NCBI GenBank assembly: GCA_902623915.1
Contig: CACNVM010000007.1
Span: forward strand, 1-41,115
DNA length: 41,115 nt
Direction of reading: 5' to 3'
DNA from: an uncultured Pelagibacteraceae bacterium
GTDB lineage: Bacteria; Pseudomonadota; Alphaproteobacteria; Pelagibacterales; Pelagibacteraceae
The notes beneath the pieces are model-generated. The model worked only from the letters and a program-made list of their open reading frames with translations. It did not search any database and was not told the origin of the DNA. Of the stretch, positions 30,901-38,655 are shown one piece after another. The stretch's first letter is position 1. Each line of letters opens with the position of its first letter. The translations under genes were made by a program, and so were the position numbers.

Positions 30901-32586
30901 TTAGAAAAGACCTTCTATTTCACCTTTATTATTTATTTTTATAGAGTCGGCCGCTGGGGTTCTAGGAAGCCCGGGCATAGTCATTATTGAACCGCAAACC
31001 ACAACTATAAATTCTGCTCCACTTGATAGCCTAACTTCTCTTACTTGCAAAATATGATCTGATGGAGCACCTTTCAACTTTGGATCAGTTGAAAAACTAT
31101 ATTGTGTTTTTGCAATACAAACTGGAAATTTTTTAAAACCCGCATGTTCTATATTTTTTATTTGCTCCTTAATTTTTTCATCTGCCTCAACAGATTTTGC
31201 TTTATAAATATTTTTTGCAATCTTTTCTATTTTTTCCAATATTGGTGTCTCATCAGAATATAGATTTTTAAATGTTTCTTTTTTATTTTTTTTACATAAA
31301 TCAATTACATTATTTGCTAAATCTTTTGCTCCACTTCCTCCATCAGCCCAATGTTTGCAAAGACTAGCTTTGACCCCAAGTTTAGAGCAGTATTCTTTTA
31401 CAGCCTGAATTTCTTTGTCAGTATCTGTTACAAAATGATTTATTGCTACTATAATTTGTAATCCAAATTGTTTTATATTTTGTACGTGTCTTTCAAGGTT
31501 TGGCAAACCTTTTTTAAGCGATTCTAAATTTTCTTTTTTTAGATCATCTTTTTCTACTCCACCATGCATTTTTAATGCTCTTATTGTTGCAACAAGAACG
31601 ACACAGCTAGGTTGTATTTTAGCTTTTCGACATTTAATATTTAAAAATTTTTCAGCACCGAGATCTGCACCAAATCCAGCTTCAGTCACAACATAATCTG
31701 AGATTTTTAAAGCAGTTTTAGTTGCAATAATTGAATTACATCCGTGAGCAATATTAGCGAATGGACCTCCATGAATTATTGCCAAGTTATTTTCAAGGGT
31801 CTGCACGGCATTTGGTCTAATAGCTTCTTTAAGAAGCACAGTCACTGGCCCTTGCGCATTTAAATCTTTGGCATAAATTGGCTTTTTATCTTTTGTATAA
31901 GCAATAGTAATATTTCCAATTTTATTTTCTAAGTCTTTTAAATTGTTTGAAAGACAAAAAATAGCCATCACCTCTGATGCAACAGTAATATCAAAACTAT
32001 CACTCCTTGGTATATTGTTTTTTAATTTCTCCTGATTTATTACAATTTTTCTAAGAGCACGATCATTCAAATCAACTACACGCTTCCAAACTATATTATC
32101 AGGATCTATATTTAACTTATTACCCCAATAAATATGATTATCTATTAGTGCCGACAAAAGATTATGAGCAGTTGTTATTGCATGAAAGTCTCCTGTAAAA
32201 TGTAAGTTAATTTTTTCCATCGGAATAACTTGAGAATAACCACCACCAGCAGCTCCACCTTTCATTCCAAATGATGGGCCTAAACTTGGTTCTCTTAGAC
32301 ATACAATTGATTTTTTACCACCTTTGTTTAAAGCATCATTAAGTCCAACCGATGTGGTTGTTTTTCCTTCCCCTGCGGGTGTTGGTGTTATAGCCGTAAC
32401 TAAAATTAAATTACTTTTTTTCTCTTTTAACTTATCGATATATTCAAAATTTAATTTTGCAATATGTCGTCCCATTGGACTAAATGTGCTGTGATTATTT
32501 GGAATATTATATTTTTTTAGAACGTCAGATATTGGTTTAATTTTAGAGGCTCTAGCAATCTCTATATCAGACTTAATTTTAGCCAT
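30901..32586 (-). CDS. fhs: formate-tetrahydrofolate ligase Fhs
   Basis: ATP-dependent formation of 10-formyl-THF from formate, feeding one-carbon units to purine and Met-tRNA formylation or, in reverse, yielding ATP. The 561 aa protein shows '[20 protein letters not shown]', '[20 protein letters not shown]' with the P-loop at 69-76, '[29 protein letters not shown]', '[28 protein letters not shown]', '[18 protein letters not shown]', '[17 protein letters not shown]' and '[21 protein letters not shown]', '[11 protein letters not shown]'. This is the classical family. SAR11 cells are known to oxidise one-carbon compounds through THF, so the gene fits that metabolism. Confidence 0.98.
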   Translation of the reverse strand: MAKIKSDIEIARASKIKPISDVLKKYNIPNNHSTFSPMGRHIAKLNFEYIDKLKEKKSNLILVTAITPTPAGEGKTTTSVGLNDALNKGGKKSIVCLREPSLGPSFGMKGGAAGGGYSQVIPMEKINLHFTGDFHAITTAHNLLSALIDNHIYWGNKLNIDPDNIVWKRVVDLNDRALRKIVINQEKLKNNIPRSDSFDITVASEVMAIFCLSNNLKDLENKIGNITIAYTKDKKPIYAKDLNAQGPVTVLLKEAIRPNAVQTLENNLAIIHGGPFANIAHGCNSIIATKTALKISDYVVTEAGFGADLGAEKFLNIKCRKAKIQPSCVVLVATIRALKMHGGVEKDDLKKENLESLKKGLPNLERHVQNIKQFGLQIIVAINHFVTDTDKEIQAVKEYCSKLGVKASLCKHWADGGSGAKDLANNVIDLCKKNKKETFKNLYSDETPILEKIEKIAKNIYKAKSVEADEKIKEQIKNIEHAGFKKFPVCIAKTQYSFSTDPKLKGAPSDHILQVREVRLSSGAEFIVVVCGSIMTMPGLPRTPAADSIKINNKGEIEGLF

Positions 32587-32636
32587 CGGCCCTCTATATC
32601 TAAAAAAGTTTAATATGTATATAGAATTTAGCTTTA

Positions 32637-33311
32637 TTAAGTTCTCTTAAAAATATGGCTAAAAACCCCCGACCAAATCTTTTGATACCCTCTTTTTTTC
32701 ATAAACTTAAAGATTTGGCTATCCTCATTATTTTTTTCAATTACTTCAACACAGATTAGTTCTGGTGAGTATTTATGAAAATCCAAAGATTCTAAAACAT
32801 CAATATCTGCTCCTTCTACGTCAATATCAAGAAAATCAATCTTTTTTTCTTTAAATTTTGAATCATTTAAAACTGAGGTTAAAGTTTTTGAATTAATTTC
32901 TTTTGTTTTGATGTTTCCCTGAAAACTTTTATTAGCAAAATCTTTTTTTATAGTTGAAAGTTGAGATAATTTTTTTTGGTAAAACATTTCAATATTACCC
33001 TCTTTATTTGATATAGCTAAATTTAAATTATTATCTCTTGGCCTAAGATGATTAAATAATTTGATAGAAAAATCGCTTATATCAATATTTATTCCTTCCC
33101 AACCATTTAAGTATAAAAGCATAGTATTATTTCTTTGAATTGGATGATAAGCACCCACATCAACATAAAATCCGATTTTCTTATTTTTAAAATAGTTAAA
33201 TACTTCAATATCCTCTCCATCCATTGAATAAGATTTTTTTTTCAAAAAACATCTATTTTTAATGTAAAGATTTTGAAGAATATGAATTTTTTCAAATAAA
33301 TTAGAAAACAT
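32637..33311 (-). CDS. FkbM family methyltransferase
   Basis: A 224 aa SAM-dependent O-methyltransferase of the FkbM type. The SAM-binding strand and loop are seen in '[37 protein letters not shown]', followed by '[18 protein letters not shown]', '[48 protein letters not shown]', the characteristic DxDVEGxD-x-VL motif region. Family members commonly methylate sugars of surface polysaccharides, but the acceptor here is unknown. It lies 7 bases downstream of the YgfZ-like gene, probably in the same transcript, with no functional link apparent. Confidence 0.88.
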   Translation of the reverse strand: MFSNLFEKIHILQNLYIKNRCFLKKKSYSMDGEDIEVFNYFKNKKIGFYVDVGAYHPIQRNNTMLLYLNGWEGINIDISDFSIKLFNHLRPRDNNLNLAISNKEGNIEMFYQKKLSQLSTIKKDFANKSFQGNIKTKEINSKTLTSVLNDSKFKEKKIDFLDIDVEGADIDVLESLDFHKYSPELICVEVIEKNNEDSQIFKFMKKRGYQKIWSGVFSHIFKRT

Positions 33312-33318
33312 ATTTTTA

Positions 33319-34206
33319 TTAACTTAACCAAACTGGCTTAATTAATTTAATATTAAAACCATCACAAATTAAGTTTTTTCCTATATAATTCTTTTCATGT
33401 TCTCCAAATTTAATTAAAGCGAAAGGATATTCTCCACCAATAAGAACCTTGCCAATATTCTCATTCTCAAAAGTAATTTCACTACCAGATTTAATATTAT
33501 CTTTGGCCTCAATAGGAATTAATCTTTTTCTAATCTTATTTTTTAACTTCATTCTAGCAGTATTTTCCTGACCTACATAACAGCCTTTTTTAAAATCTAT
33601 TCCATTAAACTCTTCAAAATTACATTCTAAGCCGAAAAGTTTTTCTTGAAGTTCTTTTGTTTTGATTTGTGCAATACCTAATTTATGGCTAATGGTATAA
33701 TATTCTTTAGGATCTTCTAACTTTAATTTTAATTTTTTAATAGACATGTAAAGTTTTTCTAAATTAATTATTAACCTTGCCCCAAGTTTTTTATTTCTAG
33801 GATCAATAAAAAAAGTGTCATCCCTGTAAGTAGTTGTAAATCCAGTATCATTTTTTGCATTTTCTAAAGTAAGAAACTTTTCGTTACTGATAACTGCTAC
33901 TTGAAACTCATTAGATAAATTTAAAATTTCAACTTTTGAATTAAGTTTATAAATATTAAGTTTATTTATTAATTCATCAATTTGATTAGCTTCACAATCT
34001 AAAAAATATCCCTGTTTGTGTTTTACAATAATAAAGTCAAATAAATACTTACCTTGAGGAGATAAAAGTGAAGAAAAAGAGCTGTGATTGTTACTCACTT
34101 TATTTATATCGTTTGTGATAATGTTTTGTAAAAAATCCTTTACGTCCTCACCACTTATGAACACTACACCCCTGTCTTTTAAAATAAATATTTGATCTTT
34201 TTCCAT
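33319..34206 (-). CDS. ygfZ: YgfZ/GcvT-like folate-binding protein (iron-sulphur cluster repair)
   Basis: Paralogue of the glycine-cleavage T protein that helps assembly or repair of certain Fe-S enzymes. The 295 aa protein begins 'FISGEDVKDFLQNIITNDI', then 'LLSPQGKYLFDFII', 'LGARLII', and carries the family signature 'KKGCYVGQENTARM' with Cys209, the conserved redox-sensitive cysteine. A C-terminal OB-like barrel follows ('FENENIGKVLIGGEYPFALIKF'). GcvT itself lacks the KGCYxGQE motif, so this is YgfZ rather than aminomethyltransferase. It is divergent from dihydroorotase with a 35-base spacer. Confidence 0.9.
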   Translation of the reverse strand: MEKDQIFILKDRGVVFISGEDVKDFLQNIITNDINKVSNNHSSFSSLLSPQGKYLFDFIIVKHKQGYFLDCEANQIDELINKLNIYKLNSKVEILNLSNEFQVAVISNEKFLTLENAKNDTGFTTTYRDDTFFIDPRNKKLGARLIINLEKLYMSIKKLKLKLEDPKEYYTISHKLGIAQIKTKELQEKLFGLECNFEEFNGIDFKKGCYVGQENTARMKLKNKIRKRLIPIEAKDNIKSGSEITFENENIGKVLIGGEYPFALIKFGEHEKNYIGKNLICDGFNIKLIKPVWLS

Positions 34207-34241
34207 AAAAAGAGTTTATTATATATTATATTTATCAAAAT

Positions 34242-35558
34242 ATGTCTGATAACTTTAGTCTCATCATTAAGAACGGATCATGTTATATTGATGGAAAATT
34301 TCAAAATATCGATTTAGCACTTACAGGCAATAAAATAAAAAAAATTGGAAAAATTGACCAAAATAACTCTAAGATTTTTGATGCTAGTAATAAAATTGTT
34401 TTACCTGGTGTAATCGATACACAAGTTCATTTTAGAGAGCCAGGAGCAAATAATGCTGAAAACTTAGAAAGTGGAAGTAGAGCAGCAGTAGCTGGCGGTG
34501 TAACCTCAGTGTTTGAAATGCCAAATACAAATCCACCTACTTCAACTTTTGATGAATTTAACAAAAAACTTGATGCTGCGAAAAATAGAATGTTCTGTAA
34601 TTATGCTTTTTATTTTGGGGCTACACCAAATAACATGAAGGAACTTGCTGGTGTGGATACCCTAGAGGGATGCTGTGGTGTTAAGCTTTTTGCAGGATCA
34701 TCAACAGGGAACTTATTAGTAAGTCAGGAAAAGGATATAGAGAAAGTTATTTCAAATAGTAGTAAAATAATTTCTGTACATTCTGAAGATGAAAATATTT
34801 TATTATCTAGAAAAAAATTTATAAAAGATGGCGATGTTCACTCCCATCCAATTTGGAGAAATGAAGAATGCGCACTTGAGTCAACAAAAAGGGTAGTAAG
34901 AATTGCACAAAAATATAAAAAAAAAATTCATATTCTCCACGTAACAACTAAACAAGAGATAGATTTTTTTTCAGAAAAAAGAGACAACGTGACTTTTGAA
35001 ATTACACCACAACACCTAACTATTTATGCACCTGATTGTTATGATAATTTGAAAACTTTTAGTCAAATGAATCCACCTTTAAGATCAAAGGATCACTACG
35101 ATAGATTATGGGATGCTGTAGACGAGTCTTTAGTAAGTACAATCGGATCTGATCACGCACCTCATACAAAAGAAGAAAAAAACAGGAAATATCCTTTATC
35201 ACCATCTGGAATGCCAGGAGTGCAAACTTTACTTCCTGTTATGCTTGATCATGTAAATAAAGGAAAACTAAAAATAGAAAAATTAATAAAATTAGTTTCT
35301 GAGAATCCTTGTGATTTATTTGGTATTAAAAATAAAGGATACATTAAAGAGAATTTTGATGCTGATCTGACAATTATTGATATGAATAAAGAAGTTGTTA
35401 TTAAGAATGATTGGATTGAAAGCAAATGTGGATGGACACCCTTTAATAATTATAAAGTAAAAGGTTTTCCTGTAGCGACAATAGTTAATGGAGAAATTGT
35501 GATGGAAAATAATAAGATTGTATCACTCGCCAAAGGCAAACCATTAAATTTTAATTAA
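34242..35558 (+). CDS. pyrC: dihydroorotase (PyrC, class I-like) with altered HxH motif
   Basis: Amidohydrolase cyclising carbamoyl-aspartate to dihydroorotate in pyrimidine synthesis. The 438 aa protein contains 'LPGVIDTQVHFREPGANNAENLESGSRAAVAGGVTSVFEMPNTNPPTS', 'CGVKLFAGSSTGNLL' (bridging carboxylated Lys candidate), 'ISVHSEDE', 'IHILHVTTKQE' and 'STIGSDHAPHTKEEK', so Lys, two His and the late Asp metal ligands are present. The usual DxHxH metal motif reads D59-T-Q61-V-H63, with Gln in place of the first His. C-terminal 'ENPCDLFGIKNKGYIKENFDADLTIID' is typical. An allantoinase or hydantoinase role cannot be excluded, but the FREPG and MPNTNPPT segments favour dihydroorotase. Confidence 0.88.
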   Translation: MSDNFSLIIKNGSCYIDGKFQNIDLALTGNKIKKIGKIDQNNSKIFDASNKIVLPGVIDTQVHFREPGANNAENLESGSRAAVAGGVTSVFEMPNTNPPTSTFDEFNKKLDAAKNRMFCNYAFYFGATPNNMKELAGVDTLEGCCGVKLFAGSSTGNLLVSQEKDIEKVISNSSKIISVHSEDENILLSRKKFIKDGDVHSHPIWRNEECALESTKRVVRIAQKYKKKIHILHVTTKQEIDFFSEKRDNVTFEITPQHLTIYAPDCYDNLKTFSQMNPPLRSKDHYDRLWDAVDESLVSTIGSDHAPHTKEEKNRKYPLSPSGMPGVQTLLPVMLDHVNKGKLKIEKLIKLVSENPCDLFGIKNKGYIKENFDADLTIIDMNKEVVIKNDWIESKCGWTPFNNYKVKGFPVATIVNGEIVMENNKIVSLAKGKPLNFN

Positions 35559-35562
35559 GAAA

Positions 35563-35991
35563 TTATAAAGAGTTTATTAATTCTTCAGCTATTTTAGTGG
35601 ATTTACCATAGAACTTAATTTTTTTTATAGCATCTAAATTAGATTTATCATTTCCGACAACTACAAAACCTATCATTCCCATACTTTTATGTGGTGTACA
35701 CCAATAAGCGTATATGCCTGGAGTTTTGAAAGTATAGCTAGTATCTTTATTGTACTTTGATTTAAATCTTTCTACCCCTTCAGGAATTCCTCCTTTTATG
35801 AATTCCACATTGTGGCCAGGATTGACAGATTTCCAATTTATAGTATCACCCACGTTTACATTAACAATTTTTTTTGAATATACGTTAATCTCTTTTCCTA
35901 ATCTATTCAGCATATCAATGGTTTGATCAGCACTGAAAGCTGGAGTGTAAAAAAATAATATAAGAAGAATTTTTACTAAAACACTTTTCAT
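35563..35991 (-). CDS. pseudoazurin-type cupredoxin
   Basis: Periplasmic blue-copper electron carrier. The signal peptide is 'MKSVLVKILLILFFYTPAFSA' by segments (cleavage near residue 20-21), and mature length is about 120 aa. Type-1 copper ligands are visible: His60 in 'NPGHNVEF', Cys98 and His101 in 'YWCTPHKSMGMIG', and Met106, spaced as in pseudoazurin. The frame is open to a TTG at 36018, but the ATG at 35991 gives a clean signal peptide and is preferred. It converges on pyrC with a 4-base gap. No denitrification genes are in the window, so its electron partners are unknown; a role in donating electrons to a terminal oxidase or in copper handling is possible. Confidence 0.9.
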   Translation of the reverse strand: MKSVLVKILLILFFYTPAFSADQTIDMLNRLGKEINVYSKKIVNVNVGDTINWKSVNPGHNVEFIKGGIPEGVERFKSKYNKDTSYTFKTPGIYAYWCTPHKSMGMIGFVVVGNDKSNLDAIKKIKFYGKSTKIAEELINSL

Positions 35992-36072
35992 AATCCTAAA
36001 TATAAATTGTATTTTCAATGACTAAATTATTAAGATTGCCACTGCGACTAAACAGCATTAAGTGTATCTGAT

Positions 36073-36681
36073 TTAAATACTTCTTGCAACTTTCCTAACT
36101 TTTTCCATGTGTTTTGCAAAAACTTTTTTATCCATATTTGGAAGAACTGAGTAGAAGCGAATATATTTCGTTTTTAATCCACCTAGTTTAAAAACAGCTT
36201 TTTTTATTCGTCTAAATGGAATGTTGTCAAAAAAAGAAAAATTCTGATAGCTGATCATTGGACCGCCATATGTTATTGAAATAATACCAAGTTTTCCTTT
36301 CATAGCTCCTGCAACAGGATAGCCATAATTCTTAAAATATTTATTTCCAGGAATAAGAGATCTATAAGAGAAAAACCATTTAGGATGTAAGACCCAATCT
36401 ACCCAATTTTCTAAAATTGCATTTAATCTTAAATTGTGACAGGTACCAATCAACATCATTACAGAGCATTTTTCTAATCTTTTTCTATAATCCAAAACTA
36501 ATTTTGGAGGAGGATTTATGTTCTGGTTATAAAAAGGTAACTGCTCTTTTTCCTCAAAGAGATTTACCAGGTCTATTTCGTGACCTTTTTTTTTAGCTTC
36601 ATCGATAAAATTGTCTCTAATTGCTGCATTAAAAGAGTTAGTTGTGTTATGATGTCCAAAAGCAATAAAAATTCTTTTCAT
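36073..36681 (-). CDS. flavodoxin-fold NAD(P)H:quinone oxidoreductase-like protein
   Basis: A 202 aa protein of the flavodoxin-like NADPH-dehydrogenase (quinone) group. It begins with a beta strand and phosphate loop 'RIFIAFGHHNTTNSFNAAIRDNFIDEAKKKGHEIDLVNLF', then 'LEKCSVMMLIGTCHNLRLNAILENWVDWVLHPKWFFSYRS', matching the family's 'P.wWf..Pa.lK.w.Drv...g.a' region, and 'KLGIISITYGGPMISYQ'. Its likely role is two-electron reduction of quinones to limit radical formation, consistent with the adjacent superoxide dismutase transcribed divergently from a 27-base spacer. Substrate is not determined by sequence. Confidence 0.78.
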   Translation of the reverse strand: MKRIFIAFGHHNTTNSFNAAIRDNFIDEAKKKGHEIDLVNLFEEKEQLPFYNQNINPPPKLVLDYRKRLEKCSVMMLIGTCHNLRLNAILENWVDWVLHPKWFFSYRSLIPGNKYFKNYGYPVAGAMKGKLGIISITYGGPMISYQNFSFFDNIPFRRIKKAVFKLGGLKTKYIRFYSVLPNMDKKVFAKHMEKVRKVARSI

Positions 36682-36692
36682 TTAATAACAGT

Positions 36693-36698
36693 TATAAT
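36693..36698 (+). promoter_or_regulatory. candidate -10 box for sodB
   Basis: A perfect TATAAT lies 10 bases before the sodB ATG at 36709, predicting a start only about 4 bases upstream of the start codon. The 27-base divergent spacer has no clear -35 box. Confidence 0.4.
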
Positions 36699-36708
36699 AA
36701 CATTTTTT

Positions 36709-37302
36709 ATGGCATTTGAATTACCAAAATTAGATTATGAAAAAACGGCTCTAGCTCCGATAATGTCTGAGAAGACCTTGGATCTACATCATGGAAAACA
36801 TCACCAAACATATATAACGAATCTAAATAAATTTATCTCAGGTAGTGAGATGGCTAAAATGTCACTAGAGGAAATCATATTAAACTCGTCAAAAGATAAA
36901 TCTAAGACAGTTATTTTCAACAATGCTAGTCAGCATTGGAATCATATTTTATTCTGGAAATGTATGAAACCAAAAGGAGGTGGAAAAATGCCACCTAAAT
37001 TGGAAACTAAAATCAAAAAAGATTTTGGTAGTTTAGAAAATTTTAAAAAAGAATTTATTCAAGCAGGGATAACACAATTTGGCTCTGGTTGGTGTTGGCT
37101 TTCATTAAATAATGAAAAATTGGTAGTATCCAAAACACCTAACGCAGAAAATCCTTTAATAAAAGATATGAAACCTCTCTTAGGCTGTGATGTTTGGGAG
37201 CATTCATATTATGTTGATTACCAAAGTCGAAGACCAGAGTATTTAGAAAATTTTTTCGAAAAACTTATTAATTGGGAATTTGTTGATTCAAATTTAGATT
37301 AA
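36709..37302 (+). CDS. sodB: iron-type superoxide dismutase SodB
   Basis: Dismutates superoxide in the cytoplasm. The 197 aa protein starts 'MAFELPKLDYEKTALAPIMS', the usual SodB start. Metal ligands are His27, His79 (in 'NNASQHWNHILFW'), Asp161 and His165 ('DVWEHSYY'). Gln75 in the ASQHWNH segment is the position that carries Gln in iron SODs, so Fe is more likely than Mn. The second-sphere 'GSGWCWLSL' has a Cys where Ala or Val is common. The frame is open for 43 codons further upstream, overlapping the divergent flavodoxin-like gene, but the Met before AFELP is clearly the start. Convergent with the next gene, 7 bases away. Confidence 0.96.
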   Translation: MAFELPKLDYEKTALAPIMSEKTLDLHHGKHHQTYITNLNKFISGSEMAKMSLEEIILNSSKDKSKTVIFNNASQHWNHILFWKCMKPKGGGKMPPKLETKIKKDFGSLENFKKEFIQAGITQFGSGWCWLSLNNEKLVVSKTPNAENPLIKDMKPLLGCDVWEHSYYVDYQSRRPEYLENFFEKLINWEFVDSNLD

Positions 37303-37309
37303 AAAACTC

Positions 37310-37723
37310 TTATAAATTTTGGTTTCTTCTAGCAAAAATGAAAGATCTTATACACTGATACGAAAAGTAAAACCCAGTTAACAACATCATAAGTTTAGAA
37401 GTATCTGCCCAAAGATTGTTGAATGCACTACCATTTACAAAACCTCTCAATAAATCAATTCCACCTAAAAAAATTATTACACCAAAAATTACTACGAGGT
37501 GCATAAATATTTTTTTCTTTGTATTAAATCTTATAGCCAAGTAGGAGAAAACAAATATGGGTAATCCAAGAAAAGAGGGAATATAAGAAGTCACGGAGTC
37601 ACTTCCACTAATGAAGCTTATTATTATACCCCAAACAATTAAAAAGATTCCGTATAAAAGTGAGAATTTTTCTATCTTTAAGTTAAATACTTTAAACTCT
37701 TTTTCCAAATTATCTTCGTTCAT
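37310..37723 (-). CDS. small four-helix membrane protein, unknown function
   Basis: A 137 aa protein that was not recognised as a named family. About four hydrophobic helices can be placed (near 21-40, 45-63, 73-90 and 105-125), with a charged N-terminus ('NEDNLEKEFKVFNLK') and an Arg-rich C-terminal tail ('FIFARRNQNL'). Between the helices are short basic turns ('RFNTKKK'), so both termini are probably cytoplasmic. It is the last gene of a minus-strand run that also contains an ABM-domain protein and small membrane or secreted proteins, 29 bases after the ABM gene. Confidence 0.75.
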   Translation of the reverse strand: MNEDNLEKEFKVFNLKIEKFSLLYGIFLIVWGIIISFISGSDSVTSYIPSFLGLPIFVFSYLAIRFNTKKKIFMHLVVIFGVIIFLGGIDLLRGFVNGSAFNNLWADTSKLMMLLTGFYFSYQCIRSFIFARRNQNL

Positions 37724-37752
37724 AAATATGTTATATAATGTTTTTTTATTTC

Positions 37753-38055
37753 TTAAAGAACTTTTTCAAAACCCTCAAAAGATGGAGCTCCAATATATAA
37801 ATGTTTATGTTGACCAGCGTTTTTGTGAGCCAACTTAAAAGCTTCAGATTTTGTCCAATTAATGAAATCTTCTTTTGATTTCCAAATACTGTGAGATGCG
37901 TAAAGTACGTATTCTTCTCTTTCTTCTCCCTTAATTAAGTTAAAATTTTTGAAACCTGGAACGTTATCTAAATGAGTTTCTCTATTCTTCCAAACATTTT
38001 CAAATTCTTTTTCTTTGCCTTTAACTATTTTAAATCTGTTCATTGCAACAAACAT
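37753..38055 (-). CDS. ABM-domain monooxygenase-like protein (HmoA/IsdG fold)
   Basis: A 100 aa protein with the antibiotic-biosynthesis-monooxygenase (dimeric alpha-beta barrel) pattern: 'FVAMNRFKIVKGKEKEFENVWKNRETHLDNVPGFKNFNLIKG', then 'EYVLYASHSIWKSKEDFINWTKSEAFKLAHKNAG'. The Asn near the N-terminus, the Trp ('SIWKSKEDFINW') and His ('FKLAHKNAG') resemble the haem-degrading subgroup (Asn/Trp/His triad), so haem oxygenation is a reasonable guess but unproven. It has a strong AGGAG Shine-Dalgarno that overlaps the stop of the upstream 43 aa gene, so the two are probably coupled. Confidence 0.85.
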   Translation of the reverse strand: MFVAMNRFKIVKGKEKEFENVWKNRETHLDNVPGFKNFNLIKGEEREEYVLYASHSIWKSKEDFINWTKSEAFKLAHKNAGQHKHLYIGAPSFEGFEKVL

Positions 38056-38060
38056 TTAAA

Positions 38061-38065
38061 CTCCT
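38061..38065 (-). promoter_or_regulatory. Shine-Dalgarno AGGAG for the ABM gene, overlapping the stop of the 43 aa gene
   Basis: AGGAG on the minus strand lies five bases before the ATG at 38055. Its first two bases (AG) are also the end of the TAG stop codon of the 43 aa gene, so a ribosome finishing that gene sits on the next ribosome binding site. Confidence 0.75.
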
Positions 38066-38195
38066 AAATTTTACTAATACCAAACATTGCACTTAAGATT
38101 ATCGCTAACCAAACAAGGCCTTTGATAAAGAAAAAAGAAAAACTGCTAATTAAAATAAGTTTTTTAAATCTTTTTAGTTTTTGTATTTTTATCAT
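38064..38195 (-). CDS. 43 aa single-pass membrane protein, unknown
   Basis: This small gene was found by reading the gap. Its protein begins MIKIQKLKRFKKLILIS and continues to 'FFFIKGLVWLAIILSAMFGISKI': a strongly basic N-terminus (six Lys/Arg in the first 12 residues) followed by one hydrophobic stretch of about 25 residues. The positive-inside rule puts the N-terminus in the cytoplasm. Its TAG stop overlaps the ribosome binding site of the ABM gene, which supports a real, coupled gene. Directly upstream is a GC-rich hairpin. Not recognised as a named family; it would be missed by any filter near 50 aa. Confidence 0.62.
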   Translation of the reverse strand: MIKIQKLKRFKKLILISSFSFFFIKGLVWLAIILSAMFGISKI

Positions 38196-38201
38196 TTTTT
38201 A

Positions 38202-38230
38202 TTAGGCGCATTATTATTAAATGCGCCTAA
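38202..38230. other. perfect 10-bp GC-containing hairpin between small genes
   Basis: TTAGGCGCAT (38202-38211) pairs fully with ATGCGCCTAA (38221-38230) around a 9-base AT loop. It starts ten bases past the stop of the 68 aa gene and ends six bases before the 43 aa gene on the minus strand. Neither strand continues into a T tract, so it is not a standard intrinsic terminator. It could be an RNA stability or processing element or a palindromic operator. Confidence 0.75.
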
Positions 38231-38240
38231 AGACTAAAAT

Positions 38241-38447
38241 TTAACCCTTAAAAAGATCTAAAGCTTTATTCAAAAGTTCTTCAGATTTTTTATGATCTCC
38301 ACTTTGATGTGCTTTTAGACCATCAGCATGAAGTTTCTTTGCTTCTTCGATCTTCTTTTCAACTTTATTTGCCATCATTGGACATGATCCAGCAAATACG
38401 TTAGTTGAGAAACCTAAAAGTGCAAAAATTAAAATAATTTTTTTCAT
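38241..38447 (-). CDS. 68 aa secreted small protein with SCPMM motif
   Basis: A 68 aa protein with a clear signal peptide ('KKIILIFALLGFSTNVFA', cleavage after residue 19) and a mature part of about 49 aa that begins G-S-C-P-M-M. The rest is amphipathic helix with charged repeats ('VEKKIEEAKKLHADGLKAHQSGDHKKSEELLNKALDLF'), the second half resembling a single TPR-like helical hairpin. The Cys, two Met and three His could bind a soft metal such as Cu(I), but this is a guess from composition. A Shine-Dalgarno (AAGGA, 38452-38456) precedes the ATG. No named family was recognised. Confidence 0.75.
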   Translation of the reverse strand: MKKIILIFALLGFSTNVFAGSCPMMANKVEKKIEEAKKLHADGLKAHQSGDHKKSEELLNKALDLFKG

Positions 38448-38451
38448 TTTT

Positions 38452-38456
38452 TCCTT
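38452..38456 (-). promoter_or_regulatory. Shine-Dalgarno AAGGA for the 68 aa gene
   Basis: AAGGA on the minus strand, four bases before the ATG at 38447, immediately after the TGA stop of the 40 aa gene (38457-38459). It supports both the start of the 68 aa protein and coupling to the small gene before it. Confidence 0.65.
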
Positions 38457-38579
38457 TCAAAAACCCATATTTGACCAATTATCCTTTTTATTAAATCTCT
38501 TAAGCTCTTCCTTAGAGGTAGGACGTAAGAGGTAAAATACAAAATATAAAATAATTAGTAAAATAATTGTTATTTCCAT
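38457..38579 (-). CDS. 40 aa single-pass membrane protein, unknown
   Basis: This small gene was found by reading the gap. Its protein begins MEITIILLIILYFVFYLLRP, with one hydrophobic helix (about 3-19), and continues in a polar tail 'TSKEELKRFNKKDNWSNMGF'. The short N-terminus and basic tail suggest the tail is cytoplasmic. Its TGA directly precedes the Shine-Dalgarno of the 68 aa gene, a coupled arrangement that repeats at the 43 aa gene. No ribosome binding site is visible for itself. Not recognised as a named family; reality rests on the coherent membrane-plus-tail design and the tight spacing. Confidence 0.58.
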   Translation of the reverse strand: MEITIILLIILYFVFYLLRPTSKEELKRFNKKDNWSNMGF

Positions 38580-38655
38580 ATCTATTTATAAATTATAAAA
38601 TACTTTTTATCTCTGCGACAACTTGATTATTTTTAAGATTTTTGCTTTCTGTTAA

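Noticed and set aside
36580-36708. N-terminal extension of sodB by 43 codons
   Set aside because: It overlaps the divergent flavodoxin-like gene and precedes the standard SodB start MAFELP; the extension has no SOD similarity.
37611-37838. A 75-codon plus-strand frame spanning the 137 aa gene and the ABM gene
   Set aside because: It is antisense to two better-supported genes and has no coherent fold or ribosome binding site.
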